Shown here: positions 1 through 6,720 of the stretch, in pieces
Layout of the letters: every line of letters starts with the position of its first letter
Numbering within the stretch: the stretch's first letter is position 1
Source of the DNA: Parvularculaceae bacterium
GTDB taxonomy: Bacteria > Pseudomonadota > Alphaproteobacteria > Caulobacterales > Parvularculaceae
Assembly: GCA_013389125.1 (NCBI GenBank)
Contig: JACADX010000349.1
Coordinates: 1-11,991, forward strand
Direction of reading: 5' to 3'
Length of the DNA: 11,991 bases
The notes under the pieces: generated by a model
What the model was told of the DNA's origin: nothing
The model's database searches: none
The model's input: the letters and a program-made list of their open reading frames with translations, nothing else
Position numbers and translations under genes: made by a program

Positions 1-133
1 CATACGCGCCTTGCCTCAGGGAGTGCCGCTCGGGGTCGAGGTGCCGATGGCGCGTCCTGATCTTGATGCGGCCGCGCGCGTGCGGCTGTCGGCGGATGCA
101 GCGCGGCGGTATCTTGCCGCGCTCGCGGCGTGA
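1..133 (+). CDS. C-terminal fragment of an unrecognised protein, possibly sugar phosphate isomerase/epimerase-like
   Basis: The frame beginning at base 2 is open to a TGA at 131-133 and gives 43 residues; the 5' end lies outside the window. The visible segment has a hydrophobic strand followed by Glu (LGVEVPM) and an Arg/Ala-rich final helix ending RRYLAALAA. Such a strand with a Glu near the end, then a helix, resembles the last beta/alpha unit of xylose isomerase-like TIM barrels (sugar phosphate isomerase/epimerase family), where this Glu can be a metal or substrate ligand. That is only a resemblance in a short tail. A hairpin follows the stop directly (134-152), which supports a true gene end here. 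That it is coding is fairly likely; the family assignment is weak. Confidence 0.45.
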   Translation, partial: IRALPQGVPLGVEVPMARPDLDAAARVRLSADAARRYLAALAA

Positions 134-152
134 GAGAGCGCGGCTTGCTCTC
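134..152 (+). terminator. Weak terminator-like hairpin after the first gene
   Basis: GAGAGC at 134-139 pairs perfectly with GCTCTC at 147-152 around a 7-base loop, starting on the base after the TGA at 131-133. The bases after it (GGTTGCTTTGCG) are only mildly T-rich, so factor-independent termination would be weak. Its position directly behind a stop codon is the main support. Confidence 0.35.
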
Positions 153-237
153 GGTTGCTTTGCGCGGACAAGACGTCGGAGATCGGCCGCCGATCAGGGA
201 GGCGCCCGACGCTCCGGCCGCGCAGCTGCGGACCGCG

Positions 238-377
238 CTATCCTTTGCCCATGACGTATTCGGGCAACCACAGCGCCAGCTGCGGCCAGGTGGCGAGCAT
301 CACAACAAGCACCATCATCGCGCCGACAAAGGGCAGCGCGCCCCGGATGACGTCGGCCACGGGACCGCGCTCGATCC
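238..377 (-). pseudogene. 3' remnant of a TRAP-transporter large permease (DctM-like)
   Basis: Read on the minus strand, the last ~45 codons before the TAG at 240-238 encode GPVADVIRGALPF, then a hydrophobic membrane segment, then PQLALWLPEYVMGKG. The combination 'RG.LPF' + transmembrane helix + 'PQL.LWLP' is the usual C-terminus of the DctM family, the 12-helix large membrane subunit of TRAP carboxylate transporters. The family is about 430 residues long; here only the last helix remains. Upstream on the minus strand (above roughly 375) the frame stays open but reads antisense to the DUF885-like coding piece and no longer resembles a permease, so the boundary is a junction and not a start. 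No TRAP small permease or binding protein gene is visible. A non-functional remnant is likely; the exact right-hand boundary is uncertain by about 10-15 bases. Confidence 0.6.
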
Positions 378-945
378 GACGCCGCTCTACACCCATTTCT
401 ATCACTGGGTCGAACTTGCGGATCGCGCGCGCGAACCGGTCAAGAGCCCCATCCGCGCCGCGGAGCCGCTTTACGACATCTACGCCGGACGTTCGGAAGG
501 CATGGCGACCGCGATGGAGGAAGTGCTGATGCATGCGGGCCTCTACGACGACAATCCGCGCAGCCGCGAGATCGTCTGGATCATGCTGGCGAACCGCGCC
601 GCGCGCGGCCTCGCCTCGCTCTACGTGCAGTCGAACGACATGAGCCTCGACGAGGCGGGGAAATTCCACGCGCGCTGGACGCCGCGAAAATGGTCGGACC
701 CCGCGAGCGACCTCGTCGCCTTCGAGCAGCTTCTCTATCTCCGCCAGCCCGGCTACGGCGTGAGCTACGTCACCGGCAAGCTCGAGCTTGACCGCCTGAT
801 CAGCGAATACGCCTACGACCAGGAGCAAAGGGGCGCGGCGTTCGACCTGCCGGAATTTTTCCGCATCCTGAAAGAAGCCGGAATCGTTCCCTTCGCGACG
901 ATCAATGACGAGACGACGCAGCACGGCGCCGACGCGCGCGAATAA
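369..945 (+). pseudogene. 3' remnant of a DUF885-family (putative peptidase-like) protein
   Basis: From about 370 to the TAA at 943-945 the plus strand encodes ~191 residues beginning LDPTPLYTHFYHW. Recognisable family features are SEGMATAMEEVLMHAGLYDD, the aromatic/Trp segment WTPRKW, and the C-terminal PGYGVSYVTGKLELDR...FDLPEFFRILKEAGIVPF, matching the conserved C-terminal pattern of DUF885 proteins (bulky alpha-helical proteins of ~550-600 residues, related to zinc carboxypeptidase-like enzymes). The N-terminal two thirds, including the HExxH-type motif expected in the family, is absent. The frame remains open upstream to an ATG at 130, but that extension is antisense to the dctM remnant and compositionally strange (HHNKHHH), so a 271-residue product would be a chance chimera. 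The nearest plausible internal ATG is at 502. The part after the junction has no internal stop, so the event may be recent, or the junction may be an assembly artefact. Confidence 0.6.
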
Positions 946-951
946 GGCCGG

Positions 952-982
952 CGCGCCGGGCGCCGACGCGCGTCCCGGCGCG
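952..982. other. 9-bp GC-rich inverted repeat upstream of trmB
   Basis: CGCGCCGGG at 952-960 is exactly complementary to CCCGGCGCG at 974-982, with a 13-base loop. It lies between the TAA of the DUF885 remnant (943-945) and the trmB start at 1010. No T-run follows, so it is not a convincing factor-independent terminator; it could be a Rho-related or mRNA-end structure, or a by-product of the GC-rich composition. Confidence 0.3.
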
Positions 983-1009
983 AGAAGGGCGGCGAGCGCG
1001 GAGCGTTCA

Positions 1010-1696
1010 ATGTCGACCAAAGCCTACATCCCGCAGCTTTACGGCCGCTCGAAGGGCCATTCGCTCCGCGCCAACCATCAGCGCCTGATGGCGGAGCTTT
1101 TGCCGCGCGTCGCGACGCCCGATCCCGCCGACGGACCGATCGATCTTGCGGCGCTGTTTCCTGAAGCGAACGACTTTGCGCTCGAAGTCGGCTTCGGCGG
1201 CGGCGAGCATCTCGCCTTTCAGGCGGCGCGCGCGCCGGCGACGGGCTTCATCGGCGCCGAGCCGTTCTTGAACGGCGTCGCCAAGCTCTTGCAGCATATC
1301 GAGAAGGAGGGGCTGTCGAATGTCCGCATTCATCACGGCGATGCGCGCCCGCTGATGGAGGCGCTCCCCCAAGGGCGTTTCTCACGGATTTTTGTCCTTC
1401 ATCCCGATCCCTGGCCGAAGAAACGCCACTACAAGAGGCGGATGATCTCGCCGTGGTTTTTCAAGGAGGCCGCGCGCCTGTTGAAGTCGGGCGGGACGTT
1501 GCGCGTCGCGTCGGACATTCCGGACTATGTGCGCTGGACGTTGATGCACGCTCAAGGGGCGCCCGACTTCGAATGGACCGCGGCGCGCGCCGCCGACTGG
1601 AAGGAACGTCCCGCCGACTGGCCCGAGACGCGCTATGAAGCGAAGGCTGTCAGGGAAGGCCGCCCGCCCTGTTATCTGGAGTTTCGGAGAGTTTGA
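1010..1696 (+). CDS. trmB: tRNA (guanine-N7-)-methyltransferase TrmB
   Basis: Class I SAM-dependent methyltransferase that forms 7-methylguanosine at position 46 in the variable loop of tRNAs; cytosolic. The 228-residue product has the SAM-binding loop EVGFGGGEH (59-67), the acidic strand-2 end GAEPF (82-86), the family signature HPDPWPKKRHYKRR (131-144) and the C-terminal substrate motif TRYEAKAVREGR (207-218). Length is normal. The frame is open upstream to 905, but the ATG at 1010 is chosen because the family start (M-x-x-K/R...YGRSKGHSLR) fits and GGAG lies at 1000-1003, 6 bases ahead; the extension is Arg/Ala-rich filler overlapping the DUF885 remnant. The TGA at 1694-1696 overlaps the next gene's ATG by one base, implying translational coupling. 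In many Hyphomicrobiales this gene sits just upstream of rimP; here it is about 5.8 kb away. Confidence 0.96.
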   Translation: MSTKAYIPQLYGRSKGHSLRANHQRLMAELLPRVATPDPADGPIDLAALFPEANDFALEVGFGGGEHLAFQAARAPATGFIGAEPFLNGVAKLLQHIEKEGLSNVRIHHGDARPLMEALPQGRFSRIFVLHPDPWPKKRHYKRRMISPWFFKEAARLLKSGGTLRVASDIPDYVRWTLMHAQGAPDFEWTAARAADWKERPADWPETRYEAKAVREGRPPCYLEFRRV

Positions 1697-2973
1697 TGCT
1701 CCGTCGCATTTCGCTTTTCTCCGCGATCGCCCTTTCGGGCTGCGTTGAAGCGACGATCGCCTGGACCGACATGACGCCGAACGGCGTTTCGGCGTCGCCG
1801 CCGCTCGACTATGCGACCGTTGAGGACTGGGAGGCTTCGGGCGCGCCCGCGGCGCGCGAAGCGCTGCAACAATCCGAATACGGCGTGTTGCCGGAGCGCT
1901 CGTACGCGATGATTCTTTCAAGAACGACGCTCGGCGAGGACGCCTTCGGCGGCAGGGGCGTCCTCGAGGAATACCGCGTCGGCGCCGCGGCGGGGTTCGG
2001 CGATCGCGAAGCGGCGACGGCCTCGCGCGACGGCGCGCTCGGATTCGTCATGGATGTCGTCAGCCCGAAAGGCGAGGGCCCGTTTCCGGTCATCCTGATG
2101 CAGACCTTCTGCCCGCGCTGGGACACCATTCCCGACGCGCGCGTCGCGGGCGCGCCAACGCCCCTTAAAAAGCGCGGCGGGCTCGAGACCTATGTCTTCG
2201 GCCGGCACATCTGCACGCCGCCGGTCGAGGCGATCCTCGACGCGGGCTACGCGATCGCGTCGGGCTGCCCGGCGGAATTCATTCCCGAACGCCGCGAGGA
2301 AGGGCTCGCCGAACTGCGGCGGCTGTCGGCGGGCTATTCCGACGACGAGACGCGCTGGGGCGCGATCGCCGCCTGGGGCTGGGTCTATTCGCGGATGATC
2401 GACGTCCTTGAGCAGGATCCGCGCCTCGACAGGCGCGCAATGATCGCCTGGGGCCATTCGCGCTACGCCAAATCGGCGCTCGTCGCCGCCGCTTTCGATG
2501 CGAGGATCGACGGCGTCATCGCGCATCAGTCGGGAACCGGCGGCGCCTCGCTCAACCGCGACAAGAAGGGCGAAGGGATCGGACGCATCACCTCGTCCTA
2601 TCCGCACTGGTTCGCGCGGACGTTCCGCGAAGACAAGCTCGACGGCTATGACCAGCACATGCTGCTGGCGCTGATCGCGCCGCGCCCGATCCTGCTCGGC
2701 AACGCCCGCCGCGACGTCTGGTCGGACCCTAATGGCGCGTTCCGCGCCGCGATGGGCGCGGATCCCGTTTATGAGCTTTACGGCGCGCGCGGCCTTGATC
2801 AGACGGGTTTGAAACCCTACGACCCGACGGCGGAAATCGCCTTCTGGATCCGTCCGGGGACGCATGGCGTCGTCAAGGAGGACTGGCCGGCGTTTCTTGA
2901 GTTCCTGAACGCGCATTTTGCGCCGTCGGAGACAGAACGTGGCGGACGGCTCATTTCAGCCGGGCACGAATGA
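1696..2973 (+). CDS. CE15-like glucuronoyl esterase family lipoprotein (alpha/beta hydrolase)
   Basis: A predicted lipoprotein of 425 residues. The N-terminus is a short lipoprotein signal with lipobox L-S-G-C, Cys16 being the acylation site, so it is probably anchored in the envelope. The body matches carbohydrate esterase family 15: nucleophile elbow WGHSRYAK with Ser255; [17 protein letters not shown] downstream, equivalent to the CE15 'SG.GG..L.R...GE' segment that can carry the catalytic Glu; [22 protein letters not shown]; and the histidine motif [11 protein letters not shown] with His390. CE15 enzymes hydrolyse esters between 4-O-methyl-glucuronate and lignin alcohols; bacterial members vary in substrate, so the real target here is unknown. 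It starts at the ATG sharing a base with the trmB stop (GGAG at 1686-1689), rather than the TTG at 1693. It overlaps ttcA by about 35 bases. An esterase placed between two tRNA-modification genes is unusual. Family call is confident; substrate is open. Confidence 0.82.
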   Translation: MLRRISLFSAIALSGCVEATIAWTDMTPNGVSASPPLDYATVEDWEASGAPAAREALQQSEYGVLPERSYAMILSRTTLGEDAFGGRGVLEEYRVGAAAGFGDREAATASRDGALGFVMDVVSPKGEGPFPVILMQTFCPRWDTIPDARVAGAPTPLKKRGGLETYVFGRHICTPPVEAILDAGYAIASGCPAEFIPERREEGLAELRRLSAGYSDDETRWGAIAAWGWVYSRMIDVLEQDPRLDRRAMIAWGHSRYAKSALVAAAFDARIDGVIAHQSGTGGASLNRDKKGEGIGRITSSYPHWFARTFREDKLDGYDQHMLLALIAPRPILLGNARRDVWSDPNGAFRAAMGADPVYELYGARGLDQTGLKPYDPTAEIAFWIRPGTHGVVKEDWPAFLEFLNAHFAPSETERGGRLISAGHE

Positions 2974-3850
2974 CGCTTCGCTCGCCGCGCTCTACGCCGC
3001 GGCGCCCGACAGCGTTTCCTTCCGCAAGCTGCGAAAGCGAATCCTGCGACAAACGCAAGAGGCGATCAGCGCCTATTCGATGGTCTGCGAAGGGCGCCCG
3101 CGCTGGCTCGTCTGCCTCTCGGGCGGCAAGGATTCCTATTCGCTCCTCGCCGCGCTTCTCGATCTTCGATGGCAGGGCGCGCTCGCCGTCGACCTTCTCG
3201 CCTGCAATCTCGACCAGGGCCAGCCCGGCTTTCCGAAGCATGTTCTGCCCGACTTCCTGACGCGGCTCGGCGTTCCCTTCCGCATCGAGACGAAGGACAC
3301 CTACAGCATCGTCACGGAGAAGATTCCGGCCGGGAAGACCTATTGTTCGCTCTGCTCGCGCCTTCGCCGCGGACATCTTTACCGCGTCGCCCGCGAGGAA
3401 GGATGTTCGGCGGTCGTTCTCGGCCATCATCGCGATGACGCGCTTGAAACGTTCCTCCTCAATATTTTTTATGGCGGGACGCTTGCGTCGATGCCGCCGA
3501 AGCTTCTCAATGAGGACGGCGATCTTCTCGTTCTTCGCCCGCTCATCCATTGCGCCGAGGACGATCTTTCGAAGTTCGCCGAGGCGCTGCGTTTCCCGAT
3601 CATTCCTTGCGACCTATGCGGGTCGCAGGACGGGCTCCAGCGCGCGGCGATGAAAAGAATGCTTGACGGATGGGAAGCCGAACATCCTGGGCGGCGCGCA
3701 ACCATGTGGCGCGCGCTGCGGACCGTGAAGGCGTCGCAGCTCGCCGATCCGGCATTGTTCGATTTCGCCGGGCTGGCGCAGCGCCATCAAGCCTCAACGG
3801 ACGCGGCCCCGCCCCCGCACCCCTCGCCCGCGCCCGGGAGAGGGGAGTAA
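2939..3850 (+). CDS. ttcA: tRNA 2-thiocytidine synthetase TtcA (PP-loop ATPase)
   Basis: Iron-sulfur-dependent PP-loop enzyme that thiolates cytidine 32 in the anticodon loop of certain tRNAs. With a GTG start at 2939 (GGAG at 2928-2931, 7-base spacing) it has 303 residues; an in-frame TTG at 2918 is the alternative and has a poorer upstream context. Visible motifs are the ATP pyrophosphatase loop SGGKDS (61-66), the paired cysteines CSLC (136-139), [11 protein letters not shown], and CDLC (224-227), whose first or second Cys would complete the three-cysteine [4Fe-4S] site described for E. coli TtcA (Cys122, Cys125, Cys222). The last ~15 codons, [13 protein letters not shown], do not look like family sequence: they are the in-frame reading of a GC-rich palindrome at 3820-3845. 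It overlaps the upstream esterase gene and is followed after 21 bases by the glycosyltransferase. Confidence 0.92.
   Translation: MADGSFQPGTNDASLAALYAAAPDSVSFRKLRKRILRQTQEAISAYSMVCEGRPRWLVCLSGGKDSYSLLAALLDLRWQGALAVDLLACNLDQGQPGFPKHVLPDFLTRLGVPFRIETKDTYSIVTEKIPAGKTYCSLCSRLRRGHLYRVAREEGCSAVVLGHHRDDALETFLLNIFYGGTLASMPPKLLNEDGDLLVLRPLIHCAEDDLSKFAEALRFPIIPCDLCGSQDGLQRAAMKRMLDGWEAEHPGRRATMWRALRTVKASQLADPALFDFAGLAQRHQASTDAAPPPHPSPAPGRGE
3820..3845. repeat. REP-like palindrome inside the 3' end of ttcA
   Basis: CCCCTC (3820-3825) pairs with GAGGGG (3840-3845), and an inner CCCG (3827-3830) pairs with CGGG (3835-3838) across a single G/A mismatch and a 4-base loop. Its CCCCTCgCCCG...CGGGaGAGGGG shape resembles the dispersed intergenic palindromes common in GC-rich proteobacterial genomes. 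It ends two bases before the TAA, so it is translated as a Pro-rich tail. Copy number elsewhere cannot be judged from this window. Confidence 0.5.
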
Positions 3851-3871
3851 AGCGCGCTGAACGCGTTCGCC

Positions 3872-4900
3872 ATGAGCTCAATGCAGTCGATCGACGGCAA
3901 GAATGCGCAAGCGGAGGCGAAATCCGCGGACCGCCGCGTCCGCTGCGCGCTTGGAATCGTCATCATCAATTATCGAACGCCGGCGCTCGTCAAAGACTGT
4001 CTCGTCTCGCTCGGGCCCGACCTTGAACCGCTCGACGCCCGCGTCGCGATCGTCGACAATTTCTCGAATGACGGATCGGCGGAGGAAATCGCCGAATGGC
4101 TGATGACGGGCGAGATGTGGAAGGGCCGCGTCTTCCTCATCCGCTCGCCGTCGAACGAAGGCTTCTCCGGCGGCAACAATATCGGGATCAGGGCCTTCGA
4201 CGCCGCGCATTACCTTCTCTTGAACTCCGATACGCTCGCGAGGCCTGGCGCGCTCAAAGCGATGCTCGACGCGTCGGCGCGCGAGAGCGACGCCGGCATC
4301 GTCGCGCCGCGCCTCGAAGACGCGGACGGAACGCCGCAGATTTCCGCTTTCCGCTTTCATTCGCCTTTGTCGGAGTTCTTGAGCGCCGCCGAAACGCGGC
4401 CGCTCGACAGACTCTTCAGCTTCGCCGTAGTTCCGGTTCCCGTTTCCGACGAACCGATCGATTGCGACTGGGCGAGTTTCGCCTGCGTGCTCTTGAAGCG
4501 CGCGGCGATCGACGACGCGGGGCCGATGGACGAGGGCTACTTCATGTATTTCGAGGACGCCGATTACTGCCGCGCGCTGAAGGAAAAAGGCTGGCGCGTC
4601 CTCTATGAACCGTCGGCGCGCGTCGTTCATTTGCGCGGCGGGTCGTCGCCGGTCAAATCCTCGATGACGGCGAAGAAGCGCCCGCCCGCCTATTACTATG
4701 CGGCGCGGACGCGCTATTTCCGAAAATGGTTCGGGCCGTTCGGGCATTATGCGGCGAACCTGATGTGGCTCGCGGGCCGCGGCGTCGCGCGTCTCCGCGC
4801 GCTCTTCGGCAAACCCGCGCCGGCGCTCTGCGACCATCAGGGTACTGATCAATGGACGAACTGGCGCGCGCCATTGGGAGACCGGAGAGCGACGGAGTGA
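3872..4900 (+). CDS. Glycosyltransferase family 2 (WbbL/rhamnosyltransferase-like)
   Basis: A 342-residue GT-A-fold glycosyltransferase that would move a nucleotide-activated sugar onto a growing surface polysaccharide or glycolipid at the cytoplasmic face. The fold begins at LGIVIINYRTP (27-37), with the nucleotide-binding DNFSNDGS (62-69), NEGFSGGNN (95-103), the metal-binding strand end LLLNSDT with NSD (118-120) in place of DxD, the acceptor-side segment MDEGYFMYFEDADYC (219-233) and HLRGGSS (253-259). NEGF..GNN and 'FFMY.ED.DLC'-type motifs are typical of the rhamnosyltransferase-like group; the sugar cannot be named. No transmembrane helix is evident. No Shine-Dalgarno sequence is seen before the ATG at 3872 or the second ATG at 3881, so the first ~25 residues are uncertain. 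It overlaps the downstream sulfotransferase frame, which suggests a shared product. Confidence 0.85.
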   Translation: MSSMQSIDGKNAQAEAKSADRRVRCALGIVIINYRTPALVKDCLVSLGPDLEPLDARVAIVDNFSNDGSAEEIAEWLMTGEMWKGRVFLIRSPSNEGFSGGNNIGIRAFDAAHYLLLNSDTLARPGALKAMLDASARESDAGIVAPRLEDADGTPQISAFRFHSPLSEFLSAAETRPLDRLFSFAVVPVPVSDEPIDCDWASFACVLLKRAAIDDAGPMDEGYFMYFEDADYCRALKEKGWRVLYEPSARVVHLRGGSSPVKSSMTAKKRPPAYYYAARTRYFRKWFGPFGHYAANLMWLAGRGVARLRALFGKPAPALCDHQGTDQWTNWRAPLGDRRATE

Positions 4901-5724
4901 GCGCCCTTCCTGACTTCGTCGTCATCGGCGCGATGAAATGCGGCACGTCCACCCTGCATGCGCAGCTCGCCGCGCAGCCGCAATTCTACATGTCGGAGCC
5001 CAAGGAGCCGAACTACTTTTCGAACGACGAGATCTACGCCAAAGGCGAAGCGTGGTATCGCGGCCTCTTCAAGGACGCCCCGGCGGGCGCGATCAAGGGC
5101 GAATCCTCGACGCATTACACGAAACTGCCGACCTATCCGAAGACCGTCGAGCGGCTCGCGGCGCTGATCCCGGATGCGAAGTACATCTATGTTATGCGCG
5201 ATCCTGTCGAGCGCCTCATCTCGCATTACATCCACGAGTGGTCGCAAGGGGTCATCGCCTGCCCGATCGACGAGGCGATCGACAAACATCCAGAACTCGT
5301 CGCCTATTCGCGCTACGCCTATCAGCTTGAACCGTGGATAGGCCGCTTCGGGCGCGATCGCATTCTGACGGTCGCCTTTGAAGACATGACCGCGAACCCT
5401 GACGCGGAACTGAAACGCATCGCGGCGTTTCTGGGCGCGAAGGGCGAGGTCAAGTGGCGCGACGACCTCGAGACGCAGAACGTTTCGGCGGAACGCATTC
5501 GGAAATTTTCAGGCTATTCGCTGATCGTCGAGAACCGGCTCGCGACGGCGTTGCGGCGCGCGTTAATCCCGCGGGCCCTGCGCGACCGCGTGAAAGCGCA
5601 ATTCCAGATGCGCGCGCGGCCGGAATTGTCCGCCGATCGCCTTTCACGGCTGAAGGACGTTTTCGAGCGCGATCGCGGCGATCTTGTCCGGCTCATGGGA
5701 ACGCCGGCGAGCGAAGGGAGCTGA
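4897..5724 (+). CDS. PAPS-dependent sulfotransferase
   Basis: Transfers sulfate from 3'-phosphoadenosine 5'-phosphosulfate to a hydroxyl or amine, here perhaps on the glycan built by the upstream glycosyltransferase. The 5'-phosphosulfate loop is FVVIGAMKCGTSTL with the Lys of GAMKCGTSTL, close to the heparan-sulfotransferase-like bacterial group; KEPNYFSND, GESSTHYTK and the 3'-phosphate motif RDPVERLISHY follow in order. Two starts are possible. The GTG at 4897 is preferred: it has GGAGAG at 4884-4889 with 7-base spacing, overlaps the glycosyltransferase stop as GTGA, and gives 275 residues beginning just before the conserved core. The ATG at 4852 would add 15 residues and a 49-base overlap, with a weaker AGGG at 4839-4842. 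No signal peptide is seen, so it is cytosolic like other PAPS users. No PAPS synthesis genes are in the window. The family is sure, the acceptor unknown. Confidence 0.88.
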   Translation: MSALPDFVVIGAMKCGTSTLHAQLAAQPQFYMSEPKEPNYFSNDEIYAKGEAWYRGLFKDAPAGAIKGESSTHYTKLPTYPKTVERLAALIPDAKYIYVMRDPVERLISHYIHEWSQGVIACPIDEAIDKHPELVAYSRYAYQLEPWIGRFGRDRILTVAFEDMTANPDAELKRIAAFLGAKGEVKWRDDLETQNVSAERIRKFSGYSLIVENRLATALRRALIPRALRDRVKAQFQMRARPELSADRLSRLKDVFERDRGDLVRLMGTPASEGS

Positions 5725-5727
5725 CGC

Positions 5728-6606
5728 GTGCGGACGGTCGCGATTCTCGGTCTTGGCGCCATGGGCGCCGCAATGGCGGCGCGGTGGCGTTCGAAAGGCG
5801 TCCCGCTCGTCGCTTACAATCGAAATCGGGCCAGGGCGGCGCCGCTCGAGGCCGCCGGCGTGCGCGTTTTTCCGACCGCCCGCGAGGCCGCTGCGGCGGC
5901 GGACATCGTCGTCTCGATGGTCGCCGATGACGACGCGTCGCGGCAAATTTGGCAAGGAGCCGACGGCGGGCTCGAAGGCGTCAGGCAAGGCGCGATCGTC
6001 ATTGACGCGAGCACGGTGTCGCCTGTCTGGGCGCGCGAGCTTGCAGCGCGCGCCGCGATCAGGGGCGCGGCCGCGCTCGACGCCCCGGTCGGCGGCGGTC
6101 CCGCGGCGGCGGCGGCGGGCGAGCTTGCGATCTTCGTCGGCGGCGAGGCGTCGACCCTTGAATCGGCGCGCGAAGCGTTGGCGATCATCGGTTCGCGCAT
6201 CGAGCATATGGGCGCCGCCGGCTCGGGCGCCGCGTGGAAGCTCATCAACTACATGATGGCCGGCGCGCAGCTTGCCGGGCTCGCCGAGGCGCTCACCCTG
6301 GCGGCGAAAGCGGGAATCGATCCTGCGCGGGCCGGCGCGCTCATTGCGAAGAGCGTCGTTGCGAGCCCGGCGATCGTCGGCAAGCTGCCGCGCATGGTCG
6401 AGCGCCGGTTCGCAGCGCCCGACGCGGCGCTTCGGCTGGTCGCGAAGGATCAGCGCTACGCGCTCGACCTTGCGCGCGCGCTCGGCGCCGATCTCGAGAT
6501 TCTTCCGGTCGTCGCGGCGATCTATGCAAGGGCCGAGCGCGAAGGCCTCGGCGACCTCGATCTTGCGGCTGTCCTCGAAAGCGTCAGCCGCCGGTCAACG
6601 ACTTAG
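5728..6606 (+). CDS. NAD(P)-dependent beta-hydroxyacid dehydrogenase (3-hydroxyisobutyrate dehydrogenase family)
   Basis: A 292-residue oxidoreductase of the 3-hydroxyisobutyrate dehydrogenase / tartronate semialdehyde reductase / glyoxylate reductase family. The Rossmann loop is GLGAMG (8-13) near the N-terminus. The substrate loop reads DAPVGGGP (118-125), where most members have DAPVSGG, so the usual Ser is Gly. The catalytic Lys is Lys171 in GSGAAWKLINYMMAG; the residues after it read NY where NN is common. KDQRYALDLA matches the conserved C-terminal KD..LA segment. These two changes could alter specificity but not the fold. The NRNR stretch after strand 2 favours NADPH, a loose inference. 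It starts at GTG 5728 with AGGGAG at 5715-5720, three bases after the sulfotransferase stop, so it is probably in the same transcript. Its TAG stop (6604-6606) lies inside a palindromic element. The substrate is not determinable here. Confidence 0.85.
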   Translation: MRTVAILGLGAMGAAMAARWRSKGVPLVAYNRNRARAAPLEAAGVRVFPTAREAAAAADIVVSMVADDDASRQIWQGADGGLEGVRQGAIVIDASTVSPVWARELAARAAIRGAAALDAPVGGGPAAAAAGELAIFVGGEASTLESAREALAIIGSRIEHMGAAGSGAAWKLINYMMAGAQLAGLAEALTLAAKAGIDPARAGALIAKSVVASPAIVGKLPRMVERRFAAPDAALRLVAKDQRYALDLARALGADLEILPVVAAIYARAEREGLGDLDLAAVLESVSRRSTT

Positions 6607-6646
6607 AGCTTCGCGCCATGATTCGGAATCGGGGCGCTCGCTCTAA
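6603..6646. repeat. TTAGAGC...GCTCTAA palindromic element (REP-like)
   Basis: TTAGAGC (6603-6609) pairs with GCTCTAA (6640-6646); GCGCC (6613-6617) pairs with GGCGC (6633-6637); GATT (6620-6623) pairs with AATC (6627-6630) around CGG. The result is one long interrupted hairpin. From memory, palindromes framed by TTAGAGC/GCTCTAA are dispersed between genes in Hyphomicrobiales. The TAG stop of the upstream dehydrogenase lies within its left arm. Confidence 0.6.
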
Positions 6647-6696
6647 TGCTTGTTCGTCGCGGCGTTGACGCGCTGAACCGCGCACACTTCAGCGTA

Positions 6697-6714
6697 CGCC
6701 GGTCTAGGCCGGCG
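6697..6714. terminator. Short GC hairpin between convergent genes
   Basis: CGCCGG (6697-6702) pairs with CCGGCG (6709-6714) around TCTAGG. It lies between the ends of two convergent genes (stops at 6606 and 6721), where a bidirectional terminator is expected. There is no T-run on either strand, so the call is weak. Confidence 0.3.
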
Positions 6715-6720
6715 CCCTCC

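Noticed and set aside
130..945. A 271-codon plus-strand open frame that could be called one intact gene, with a His-rich HHNKHHH stretch like a metal site
   Set aside because: Its first ~80 codons are antisense to a recognisable TRAP permease C-terminus and only the rest resembles DUF885. The His cluster is the reverse reading of membrane-helix codons, not a designed motif.
905..1009. N-terminal extension of TrmB to an ATG at 905
   Set aside because: It overlaps the preceding frame, is Arg/Ala-rich low-complexity sequence, and has no family similarity; the ATG at 1010 has a ribosome site and the expected N-terminus.
1693..1695. TTG start one codon earlier for the CE15-like lipoprotein
   Set aside because: The adjacent ATG at 1696 is the better codon, overlaps the trmB stop as ATGA, and gives the same signal peptide.
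1918..2916. 332-codon minus-strand open frame opposite the CE15-like esterase
   Set aside because: Antisense shadow; the plus strand has a complete set of family motifs.
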